Translations under genes and position numbers: made by a program
Shown here: piece by piece, positions 57,510 to 64,000 of the stretch
Layout: every line of letters begins with the position of its first letter
Numbering within the stretch: the stretch's first letter is position 1
The notes under the pieces: generated by a model
What the model was told of the DNA's origin: nothing
What the model saw: the letters and a program-made list of their open reading frames with translations, nothing else
The model's database searches: none
Assembly (NCBI RefSeq): GCF_036170895.1
Contig: NZ_CP108036.1
Span: 496,001 to 560,000 of the forward strand
Length of the DNA stretch: 64,000 nucleotides
Origin: Streptomyces erythrochromogenes
GTDB taxonomy: Bacteria; Actinomycetota; Actinomycetes; Streptomycetales; Streptomycetaceae
Direction: 5' to 3'

Positions 57510-58112
57510 ATGGACCAGGAGAGACCCCTGCGGGAACGGCTGATCGACGTCGGTGCGGAGCTCGTCGCGAGCGGGGGCACCGGCGCCCTCGGGCTGCGGG
57601 AGATCGCCCGCCGGGCGGGCGTCTCGCACGGGGCGCCGCGCCGCTACTTCCCCACCCACCACTCCCTGCTGTCGGCGATCGCCCGGCGCGGCTTCGCCGA
57701 TCTCGCCGGACGCGTCGCCGCCCTGGAGGCCGCAGCGGCACAGTCGCCGCCGCGGGAACGGGTGCGGGCGATCGGGTGCGCCTACGTCGGCTACGCGCTG
57801 GAGAACCCCGGGATGTTCGCGCTGATGTTCCGGCACGACCTGCTGGACAGTGCCGGCCGGGCACCCTCGGACGAGCCGCGGCTGCGGGAGTCGACGCTCC
57901 CGCTGTTCGCCCTCCTCGTCGCGCTCGTCGGCCGGTGCGGGGCCGCCGAACCCTCCGTCACCGCCGCCGCGCTGTGGGCGAACCTGCACGGCGTGGCACA
58001 GCTGTGGCGCTGGGGCAGCCTGCCCCTGGTCCTCGGCGAGGACCCGGCCGTGGGCGTCGAACGGCTGGTCGACGCCGCCGTCGACGCGCACCTCGGGGGT
58101 GTCCCGGCGTGA
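57510..58112 (+). CDS. TetR-family repressor
   Basis: 200 aa. HTH segment RERLIDVGAELVASGGTGALGLREIARRAGVSHGAPRRYFPTHHSLLSAIARRGFADL; ligand domain of the WHG type (TAAALWANLHGVAQLWRWGSLPLVLGE). Its stop overlaps the MFS GTG (GTGA), so repressor and pump are coupled. Upstream three-half-site operator supports autoregulation. Confidence 0.92.
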   Translation: MDQERPLRERLIDVGAELVASGGTGALGLREIARRAGVSHGAPRRYFPTHHSLLSAIARRGFADLAGRVAALEAAAAQSPPRERVRAIGCAYVGYALENPGMFALMFRHDLLDSAGRAPSDEPRLRESTLPLFALLVALVGRCGAAEPSVTAAALWANLHGVAQLWRWGSLPLVLGEDPAVGVERLVDAAVDAHLGGVPA

Positions 58113-59584
58113 GGCAGCGGATATCACTGCTCGTCAGCGTGGCCGGCGCGATGCTCGTCGCGCTCGACGGCACCGTGCTGACGGTGGCCCAGCCGAGCCT
58201 GAGCCACGACCTCGGGGCGAGCGTCGCGCAGGTCCAGTGGACCAGTACCGCCTACCTGCTGGCGGTGGCCGCGTTCCTGGTCCTCGCCGGACGGCTCGGC
58301 GACCGGTACGGGCACGCCCGGCTGCTGTTCGTCGGCGTGCTCGGGTTCGCCGCGGCCTCGGCGGGCATCGTGTTCGCGCCCGGCGTGGGCTGGGTGATCG
58401 CACTGCGTGCCGTGCAGGGCGTGTTCGGTGCGCTGCTGCAGCCGGCGACGCTGGCGCTGCTGAGGCTGGCGTATCCGCCCGAGCGGCTGGCCACACCCGT
58501 CGCCGTGCGGACCAGCGCGATCGGCGCGGCCGCTGCGGCCGGTCCGCTGCTGGGCGGTCTGCTGGCCGCCCAGTGGGACTGGCGGGCCGTGTTCGTGCTC
58601 AACGTGCCCGTCGCCGTGGTGATCGCGGCGCTGACGCTCGCCGTACGGGCCCCCGCGCCGCCGCGCGCGGAGACGGGGCGGCCGGCGCTCGGTGGCGCGG
58701 CCCTGCTCGCCACCGCCCTCGCGGTGTTCGTGCACGCGCTGGTCGGCGTACCGGAGTACGGGTGGACCGGAGCGCCGACGCTGCTCGGGTGTGCGGGCGC
58801 CGCCGGGCTCGCCGCCCTGTTCGTACGCCGTGAACGGCGTTCCGCGCTGCCCCTCGTACCGCCCGTCGTGGCCCGGGCCCGGGCGGTGACGGCGTCCGTG
58901 GCCCTGCTGCTGGTGGTGTCCGCTGGCATGTTCGGGGCGTTGTTCACGGCGACGTTCCGGCTCCAGGACGTCCAGGGGCTGGACCCGCTCGACACCGGAC
59001 TGCGGGTGCTGCCGCTGACGGCGGTGATGGTCGCGGGGGCTCCGGTGGCGGGGATGGCGCTGCGCCGGTTCGGGCCGCGCCGGACCGCGCTGACCGGTAC
59101 GGCGCTGGCCGTCGCCGGGATCGCGGGGCTGGGCTCCGCGTCGGGGCCGGCCTTCGCGGTGCTCGGCGCCGGATTCACCACCGTCATGGTCACGGCCACC
59201 GGGGCGGTGGTCGGGGAGGCCCCGGCCGGGTACGCCGGGGTCGTCGGCGGGCTCAAGCAGACCGCCATGAACGTGGGTCCGGCCCTGGGCATCGCGGTCG
59301 CCGCGAGCGCCGGGGTGCACGGGCCGGCGCTGGTGGCCCTGGCCGTGCTGGCCGCGGCCGGCCTGGCCGCGGCGTCACTGCTGCCCGGCGGCGCGCGCCC
59401 GGCAGCTGCGGGCGACCTCGTCGGCGAAGACGAGGGCCGGCGGGGCGAGGGCGGCCCAGCGGCGGACGGCCCAGCCGACGGCGAGCGGCGGCAGGGCGGG
59501 GACGGGCACCAGGCGCAGCGGGCCGTCGGAGCCGGGGACCTGCCAGCCGGGCAGCGCGGGCACGACGGCGTGGCCCAGGCCTAG
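58109..59584 (+). CDS. MFS exporter, DHA2 type, with antisense-derived C-terminal tail
   Basis: 491 aa from GTG 58109. About 14 helices: SLLVSVAGAMLVALDGTVLTVAQPSL, motif A LAGRLGDRYGHARLLFVG, motif C GPLLGGLLAAQWDWRAVFVLNVP. After the last helix (VALAVLAAAGLAAASLLPGG) the frame continues for about 65 Gly/Asp/Gln-rich residues that lie antisense to the LysR gene. The tail therefore looks acquired by loss of the original stop. Efflux pump for the drug sensed by the upstream TetR. Confidence 0.88.
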   Translation: MRQRISLLVSVAGAMLVALDGTVLTVAQPSLSHDLGASVAQVQWTSTAYLLAVAAFLVLAGRLGDRYGHARLLFVGVLGFAAASAGIVFAPGVGWVIALRAVQGVFGALLQPATLALLRLAYPPERLATPVAVRTSAIGAAAAAGPLLGGLLAAQWDWRAVFVLNVPVAVVIAALTLAVRAPAPPRAETGRPALGGAALLATALAVFVHALVGVPEYGWTGAPTLLGCAGAAGLAALFVRRERRSALPLVPPVVARARAVTASVALLLVVSAGMFGALFTATFRLQDVQGLDPLDTGLRVLPLTAVMVAGAPVAGMALRRFGPRRTALTGTALAVAGIAGLGSASGPAFAVLGAGFTTVMVTATGAVVGEAPAGYAGVVGGLKQTAMNVGPALGIAVAASAGVHGPALVALAVLAAAGLAAASLLPGGARPAAAGDLVGEDEGRRGEGGPAADGPADGERRQGGDGHQAQRAVGAGDLPAGQRGHDGVAQA

Positions 59585-60283
59585 TTCGGCGAGCAGCAGG
59601 GCGGTGTCCCAGTCGGCCACGCTGGTGTCGGAGCGCACGTGGATGCCGTGCTCGGCGAGGGCGGCGTCGAGGTGGGCGCGGGAGGCGGAGTTCTCCGGCA
59701 GCCGGATGTGGCGGACGCCGGCGAGGTCGGCGGGGGTGAGGTCGGCCCGGCCGGCGAGGGGGTCGTCGGCGCCGACCGCGAGCACCCAGGGCAGTTCCAT
59801 GACGGGGCGCTGCTCGATGCCCCGGACGGGGGCTCCGATGGTGATCCAGGCGAGGTCGAGGTCACCGGCGGCCAGGGCGTCGAAGCAGCTGCGGCTGGAG
59901 TTCTCGGTCTGGAACTCCAGGCTCACCCCGGGGTGGCTGCGGCGGAAGGAGACGACGGCCTCGGACATGAAGTGCCGCACGGTCGTCGCGCCGGTGGTGA
60001 CGCGCACGGCGCCGCCCCCGCCCCGTACGAGGTCCTGCACGCGGCGCAGGGCGCCGTCGAGGCCGGCGATACCGTCGGCGGCGGCCGCCTGGACGATCCG
60101 GCCGGCCTCGGTGGGCACGACGCCGCGTGCGTGGCGCTCCAGGAGGCCGGTGCCGGTCTGCTTCTCCAGGCGGCGGACGTGCTGGCTGACGGCGGACTGG
60201 GTGCAGCCGAGGTCGCGTGCGACGGCGCTGAGGCTGCCGGCGCGGCAGACGGCCACGAACACGCGGAGGTCGTCGAGGGTCAT
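59375..60283 (-). CDS. LysR-type transcriptional regulator
   Basis: 302 aa. HTH in LDDLRVFVAVCRAGSLSAVARDLGCTQSAVSQHVRRLEKQTGTGLLERHARGVVPTEAGRIV, then a LysR effector-binding domain (GAVRVTTGATTVRHFMSEAVVSFRRSHPGVSLEFQTENS). Its 3' end overlaps the convergent MFS gene by 210 bases. ATG 60283; a palindrome CCAAG-N6-CTTGG starts six bases upstream. Possible target: the divergent DUF6817-like gene. Confidence 0.9.
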   Translation of the reverse strand: MTLDDLRVFVAVCRAGSLSAVARDLGCTQSAVSQHVRRLEKQTGTGLLERHARGVVPTEAGRIVQAAAADGIAGLDGALRRVQDLVRGGGGAVRVTTGATTVRHFMSEAVVSFRRSHPGVSLEFQTENSSRSCFDALAAGDLDLAWITIGAPVRGIEQRPVMELPWVLAVGADDPLAGRADLTPADLAGVRHIRLPENSASRAHLDAALAEHGIHVRSDTSVADWDTALLLAELGLGHAVVPALPGWQVPGSDGPLRLVPVPALPPLAVGWAVRRWAALAPPALVFADEVARSCRARAAGQQ

Positions 60284-60288
60284 GAGAC

Positions 60289-60304
60289 CCAAGATATTCC
60301 TTGG
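60289..60304. promoter_or_regulatory. Possible LysR binding site
   Basis: CCAAG-ATATTC-CTTGG, a perfect 5-bp inverted repeat with six-base spacer directly upstream of the LysR ATG. A related CTTGGG follows at about 60331. Fits autoregulation; inferred. Confidence 0.45.
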
Positions 60305-60487
60305 ATGTGGGGAGTAAACCGGAGGATTGACTTGGGTTTTGGGGTGGATCAAGATCGGTGCAGGGCCCGGGCGGCAACCCGTCCCCGCCTTCGCCACGGG
60401 GTCCGGACTCCCGGCGAAAGGCATGGACGGGTGCCGACCCACCACCCCCGCCAACCCGATCCCTGATCCCGATCCCGGGGAGGTTCC

Positions 60488-61021
60488 ATGTCGGAGCGCG
60501 CCGTCGCATGGCTGCGGGAGCTCGGTGCGCAGGACGTCGCCCACCCCGGCGGGACGCTCCTGCTGCACCTGGAGCGCGTACGGGGGCTGCTCGCGTCGTG
60601 GGGTGCGCGGCCGGCCCTGCAACGGGCGGGCCTGTGCCACGCGTTCTACGGCACCGACGGATTTCCCACCGCTCTGCTGCCACTCGCCCGCCGCGCGGAG
60701 CTGGCCGAGGTGATCGGTGAGGAGGCCGAGTCGCTCGTGTACCTCTACGCCGCCTGCGACCGGGCTGCGTCGTATCCGACGCTCGACCGTGCGGAGGCGG
60801 TCTTCCGGGACCGGTTCACGGGCCGGGTCCACTCCCCCTCGGAGCGGCCGCGGCGGGATCTGGCCGAGCTGACGGCCGCCAACGAACTCGACCTGGCGTG
60901 GATCGATCCCGCCTTCCGGGAGGCGTGGGGCGGCGAACTCCTCTCGTTGTTCGGCCGGTTGCGGGATCTGCTCAGTGAGCCGGCCCGGCGGGAGTGCCGG
61001 GCCGTGCTCGGCGACGGGTAG
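60488..61021 (+). CDS. DUF6817-like protein
   Basis: 177 aa, soluble, helical. Signature LRELGAQDVAHPGGTLLLHLERVRGLLASWGARPALQRAGLCHAFYGTDGFPTALL resembles the HD-like domain family DUF6817; His/Asp residues at H19-P, H27, H51 and YGTDGF could bind metal. Often clustered with secondary-metabolite genes. GGGAGG precedes the ATG. Divergent from LysR. Convergent with the glycosidase gene, three bases apart. Confidence 0.75.
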   Translation: MSERAVAWLRELGAQDVAHPGGTLLLHLERVRGLLASWGARPALQRAGLCHAFYGTDGFPTALLPLARRAELAEVIGEEAESLVYLYAACDRAASYPTLDRAEAVFRDRFTGRVHSPSERPRRDLAELTAANELDLAWIDPAFREAWGGELLSLFGRLRDLLSEPARRECRAVLGDG

Positions 61022-61024
61022 GAA

Positions 61025-63916
61025 TCAGCGGTCGGGAGCGGTGTACGTCGGTGCCGCGGCCGCCCGGCCGGTGAGGGTGATCTCCGCGGCGCTGGTCCAG
61101 GGTCCGCGGCCGCCGGCCTCGGTCAGGGCCCTGAGGCGGAGGTAGCGGCCGGTCTTCGGGGACAGGGCCGTGGTCTTGGCGGCGGCGGTGTCCGCGAAGG
61201 TACCGCTCGCCACCGGCGCGCCCCAGTCCGCGGCGGTGTCGCGGACATGGACCTCGTAGCCGCCGATCCTGCCGTTGACGCCGCCGTCCTGGCGGGGGAG
61301 GTAGCCGAGGCCGTCGATCGTGTACCGGGCGCCGAGGTCGATCTGGATCTCGTGCGGGAGCGCCGCGGGCGTGCCGGAGGACCAGGCGGTGTGCCACATC
61401 GTGGCGGGGTTGCCGTCGAAGGCGCCGACGGCAGCGCCGTTCTCGGCGGCGGTCTCCTGGCTGTCGGCGCGGACCAGGGACCAGCCCGCACTGTCGATCG
61501 GGGCGGAGGAGGCGGGCAGGGGCTCGGCGGCAGGGACGGTGGTGCCGGCGGCCGAGAGGGTGAACGCGCCCGCCTTGGTACCGGTCTTGACCCAGAGGAT
61601 CCCCGCGCGGTCCGCCGGGTCGAAGAACCAGCCGGACGCCGCGGAGTCGTAGGCGGCCTTGGAGGCCAGGCGCGGCACGGCGGCTCCGTCCACCGCGAGG
61701 GAGGTGGGGGCGGAGGCCACGTGGAGGGTGAACTCGTAGCCTCGGGAGGCCGGTTTGCCGGCGTAGCTGCCGGTGGGGGCGCCGACGGAGACGGTGACCG
61801 TGCCGGTGCCGGCCGTCGGCGCGGTGACGTCGACCTGCTGGCGGGCGTAGGCGCCCGACTCGTGGGCGCGGGTGCGGCCGTCGTCCTCGTAGAGGCTGAA
61901 GGAGGAGGCGCCGCGCGGGTGGATGTCGTAGGTGAGGGTGGAGACGGGCTTCTCCCCCGTGTGGTTCATCTGCGGCCACATCGGCACGATGCCTCCGCCC
62001 TTGACCAACAGCGGGAGGGTGTCGAGGGGCGCCTGGTACCCGTCGAGCCGGCCGGGGCCCGCGTACGTGCGGCCCGTCCAGTAGTCCGTCCAGGTGCCGG
62101 CCGGCAGGTGGATGCCGTCCCGGACCGTGGTGTCGGAGACGACGGGCGCGACGAGGAGGGAATCGCCCGCCATGAACTGGCCGCTGGTGGCGTTGCCGCG
62201 GGCCACCGGGTCGTCGGGGTACTCCAGGACCATGGCGCGGGTGCTGGGGACGCCCGTCTCGTGGGCGACGCGGCTCATCGTGTAGAGGTAGGGCATCAGC
62301 CGCATCTTCAGCTGGAGGTACTTGCGGTTGACGGAGAGGTACGGCTCGGCGAACCGCCACGGCTGCTTGTCGTGGTAGCCGGCGGAGGGGTTGACCGCGC
62401 CCCAGCCCGACATGGTCATGAAGGCGGGGGTGAAGGCCTTCCACTGGAGGTCGCGGGTGTACGTCTTGGGGCTGCCGCCGAAGATCCCGTCGACGTCACC
62501 GGCGGCGTAGTTGAGGCCGGAGAGGCCCGCGCCGGTGATGGCGGGGACGTGCCAGCGCATGTCGTCCCAGGTGCCGTAGGTGTCGCCGGTCCAGACGACG
62601 GCGTTGCGCTGGGTGCCCGACCAGCCGTCGACGGTCCACACGAAGCGGCGGGCGTCGGAGTTCTTCTCGATCCCTTCGACGGCCTGCCGCACCCCGTCGA
62701 AGGCGTACTTGTAGCCGCTGCCGATCCACGCCACGTCGGTCTTCACGCCCCGGCTGCCGGCGGTGCCCACCTCGTCGGCGATGGAACCGAGGCCGGTCGA
62801 GGTCCACAGGCCGGTCTGGAAGCCCTTGGCCCGCAGGGCGTCGACGGTCGATTTCAGGGGTGCGGTGTAGCCGCAGCCGTAGCCGTCGTTGGGGAGGAAC
62901 CAGCCCGAGGGCATGTCGGCGGCGCGGGCGTCGGCCGCGTAGCCGACGACATCGGGCGTGGTCTGGTGGCGGGGACGGCCGTGGTCGCCCTGGTAGTCGG
63001 GGTTGGAGGCGTTGAAGCAGTCGGCGTTGCCGAGCTCGAAGCCCCACATCGGTGCCATGAACGGCTTTCCGCTGACGTCGGTGTAGGCGTCGAGCACGGA
63101 TTTCAGCGTATCGCCGGTGAAGTACCAGGCGTCGAAGCGCTTCTCGTCGTGGGCGAGGGTGGTGGGGGCGTTGAATCCGTAGGAGCCCGGGGCCCAGGTG
63201 TTGCGCATGACGCCGTAGCCGTTGGTGGACATGTAGAAGGGGGCGGGGCTGGCGTTGTCGTTCTCGCGCCACTTGTTGTCGACCGCGATGGGGACGGTCT
63301 TGCCGCGCAGCGCCCACTCGCCGAGGCGCAGGCCGGTTCCGTAGAACTGCTCGTCCGCGCCGCGGGCGAGGTACTGCGTGGTGCGGCTGCCGGTCCAGCT
63401 CGTGGGCCGGGTCTCCTGCCAGACGGGGGTGGTGTCACCGGCTCGGTAGACGGAGAACCGCAGCGGCGACTTGTACACACGGATGGAGAGGGAACCCGTG
63501 CTGATCCGGTAGTACGCGCCCGCGTCGGTGCCGGTCGCGGCCACGGAGCCGAAGTCGGTGGTGACGGCGAGGTCGGAGCCGGCCGGGTCGTCGGTGAAGG
63601 TCCCGTCGGGCGAGAGCCAGAGGCGGAAGATGTCGGCGCGGGCGACGACCACGCGGGCCTTGGCGCCGCTGGAGGCCGTGACGGTGAAGGTGTTCCCGGA
63701 CCGGGTGAAGCCGGTGACGTCGCCCGCGGTGGCCGTGGCCCCGGAGGGGGCGGCGGTGGCGGGCGCGACGAGCGGTCCGGCGGCGGCCAGGCCCACGACG
63801 GTGAGGGCGGCGGCGAGCAGGGCGGCGCCCGGGGCGCGCAGGCGCCGTCGCCGTGGTGCGCGCGGCCGCCCGGATAAGGGGGCCCGTCGGCTCCTGCGGA
63901 TGCTGGGCAGTCTCAT
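61025..63916 (-). CDS. Secreted glycoside hydrolase family 31 enzyme with discoidin (F5/8 C) domain
   Basis: 963 aa. Signal peptide RRRRLRAPGAALLAAALTVVGLAAAGPLVAPATAA. A GH31 N-terminal beta-domain is followed by the TIM barrel: MAPMWGFELGNADCF, GLWTSTGLG, nucleophile Asp394 in KTDVAWIGSG, acid/base Asp445 in WTGDTYGTW, then SGLNYAAGDVDGIFGG. C-terminal beta-domains (VAPVVSDTTVRDGIHLPAGTWTDYWTGRTY) and an F5/8 type C domain (about 800-955: QETAAENGAAVGAFDGNPATMWHTAWSSG) that binds carbohydrate follow. Hydrolyses alpha-linked glucans or related sugars outside the cell; linkage not predictable. GAGGAGC before the ATG. Confidence 0.93.
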   Translation of the reverse strand: MRLPSIRRSRRAPLSGRPRAPRRRRLRAPGAALLAAALTVVGLAAAGPLVAPATAAPSGATATAGDVTGFTRSGNTFTVTASSGAKARVVVARADIFRLWLSPDGTFTDDPAGSDLAVTTDFGSVAATGTDAGAYYRISTGSLSIRVYKSPLRFSVYRAGDTTPVWQETRPTSWTGSRTTQYLARGADEQFYGTGLRLGEWALRGKTVPIAVDNKWRENDNASPAPFYMSTNGYGVMRNTWAPGSYGFNAPTTLAHDEKRFDAWYFTGDTLKSVLDAYTDVSGKPFMAPMWGFELGNADCFNASNPDYQGDHGRPRHQTTPDVVGYAADARAADMPSGWFLPNDGYGCGYTAPLKSTVDALRAKGFQTGLWTSTGLGSIADEVGTAGSRGVKTDVAWIGSGYKYAFDGVRQAVEGIEKNSDARRFVWTVDGWSGTQRNAVVWTGDTYGTWDDMRWHVPAITGAGLSGLNYAAGDVDGIFGGSPKTYTRDLQWKAFTPAFMTMSGWGAVNPSAGYHDKQPWRFAEPYLSVNRKYLQLKMRLMPYLYTMSRVAHETGVPSTRAMVLEYPDDPVARGNATSGQFMAGDSLLVAPVVSDTTVRDGIHLPAGTWTDYWTGRTYAGPGRLDGYQAPLDTLPLLVKGGGIVPMWPQMNHTGEKPVSTLTYDIHPRGASSFSLYEDDGRTRAHESGAYARQQVDVTAPTAGTGTVTVSVGAPTGSYAGKPASRGYEFTLHVASAPTSLAVDGAAVPRLASKAAYDSAASGWFFDPADRAGILWVKTGTKAGAFTLSAAGTTVPAAEPLPASSAPIDSAGWSLVRADSQETAAENGAAVGAFDGNPATMWHTAWSSGTPAALPHEIQIDLGARYTIDGLGYLPRQDGGVNGRIGGYEVHVRDTAADWGAPVASGTFADTAAAKTTALSPKTGRYLRLRALTEAGGRGPWTSAAEITLTGRAAAAPTYTAPDR

Positions 63917-64000
63917 GGGCAGCTCCTCGTGCGGTCCGGAGAACGGACACAGCTCTTTGGCATGCACCCGGCAAGATAGCGCCCCGGAGGCGTTCTTTGA
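63917..64000. other. Upstream region of the GH31 gene, cut by the window edge
   Basis: 84 bases containing the ribosome site of the glycosidase gene and probably part of its promoter. No other feature seen. Confidence 0.4.

Overview
The window is high-GC actinobacterial chromosome, almost certainly Streptomyces or a close relative. GC is high throughout and third codon positions are strongly G/C, so long spurious open frames lie antisense to real genes. The gene content fits too: an ECF42-type sigma factor with a YCII partner, TAT and lipoprotein exporters, DUF6204/DUF6381/DUF6158/DUF6817-type proteins, an alkylresorcinol-type type III PKS cluster, and frequent GTG/TTG starts with 1-4 nt overlaps. 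I see no rRNA, tRNA, CRISPR array, prophage or insertion sequence.

Layout. 1-4.7 kb: 3' end of a DUF4328-type membrane protein, a 60-aa protein, the ECF sigma/YCII pair, a GNAT acetyltransferase, a secreted protein and a PlsC-type acyltransferase. 4.9-11.1 kb: cell-envelope genes, namely a D,D-carboxypeptidase with a 180-bp tandem repeat, a secreted subtilase, and a two-gene operon of a von Willebrand A membrane protein and a membrane-anchored partner. 11.2-15.5 kb: DUF6204-type protein, flavin monooxygenase, the divergent ohr/ohrR peroxide pair with its operator, and a PHP-family phosphoesterase. 15.6-19.2 kb: a UbiA prenyltransferase divergent from a type III PKS / methyltransferase / flavin oxidoreductase operon, likely making a modified alkylresorcinol or quinone. 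19.3-23.4 kb: a membrane protein, a carboxylesterase, a lipoprotein with seven 12-residue repeats, and a HAD-like protein.

23.3-36.2 kb: the most unusual block, a 12.9-kb minus-strand operon-like array. In order of transcription it encodes a DUF4132 protein, a 1638-aa protein of unknown family, a MoxR-type AAA+ ATPase, a DUF5682-VWA fusion and a SWIM zinc-finger protein. Four of these five components match in type the poorly understood yehI/yehL/yehM/yehP/yehQ genes of E. coli. It looks like an ATP-driven chaperone or conflict-type complex.

36.4-48.7 kb: a secreted HNH nuclease lipoprotein with a coupled small protein, a beta-propeller lipoprotein with an ankyrin protein, a second GNAT, a TAT-exported sulfite-oxidase-like molybdoenzyme, an alpha/beta hydrolase, an IPNS-like oxygenase, a two-domain VOC protein, and a three-subunit xanthine-dehydrogenase-type molybdenum hydroxylase. 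48.5-64 kb: small conserved proteins, an M64 metallopeptidase divergent from an XRE-TPR regulator, two TetR/MFS efflux modules with visible operators, one frameshifted gene, a LysR regulator whose 3' end overlaps one MFS gene by 210 bp, a DUF6817-type protein, and a secreted GH31 glycosidase with a discoidin domain.

Most neighbouring genes within a strand are translationally coupled. Convergent pairs are often separated by near-perfect GC-rich hairpin terminators or overlap at their 3' ends.
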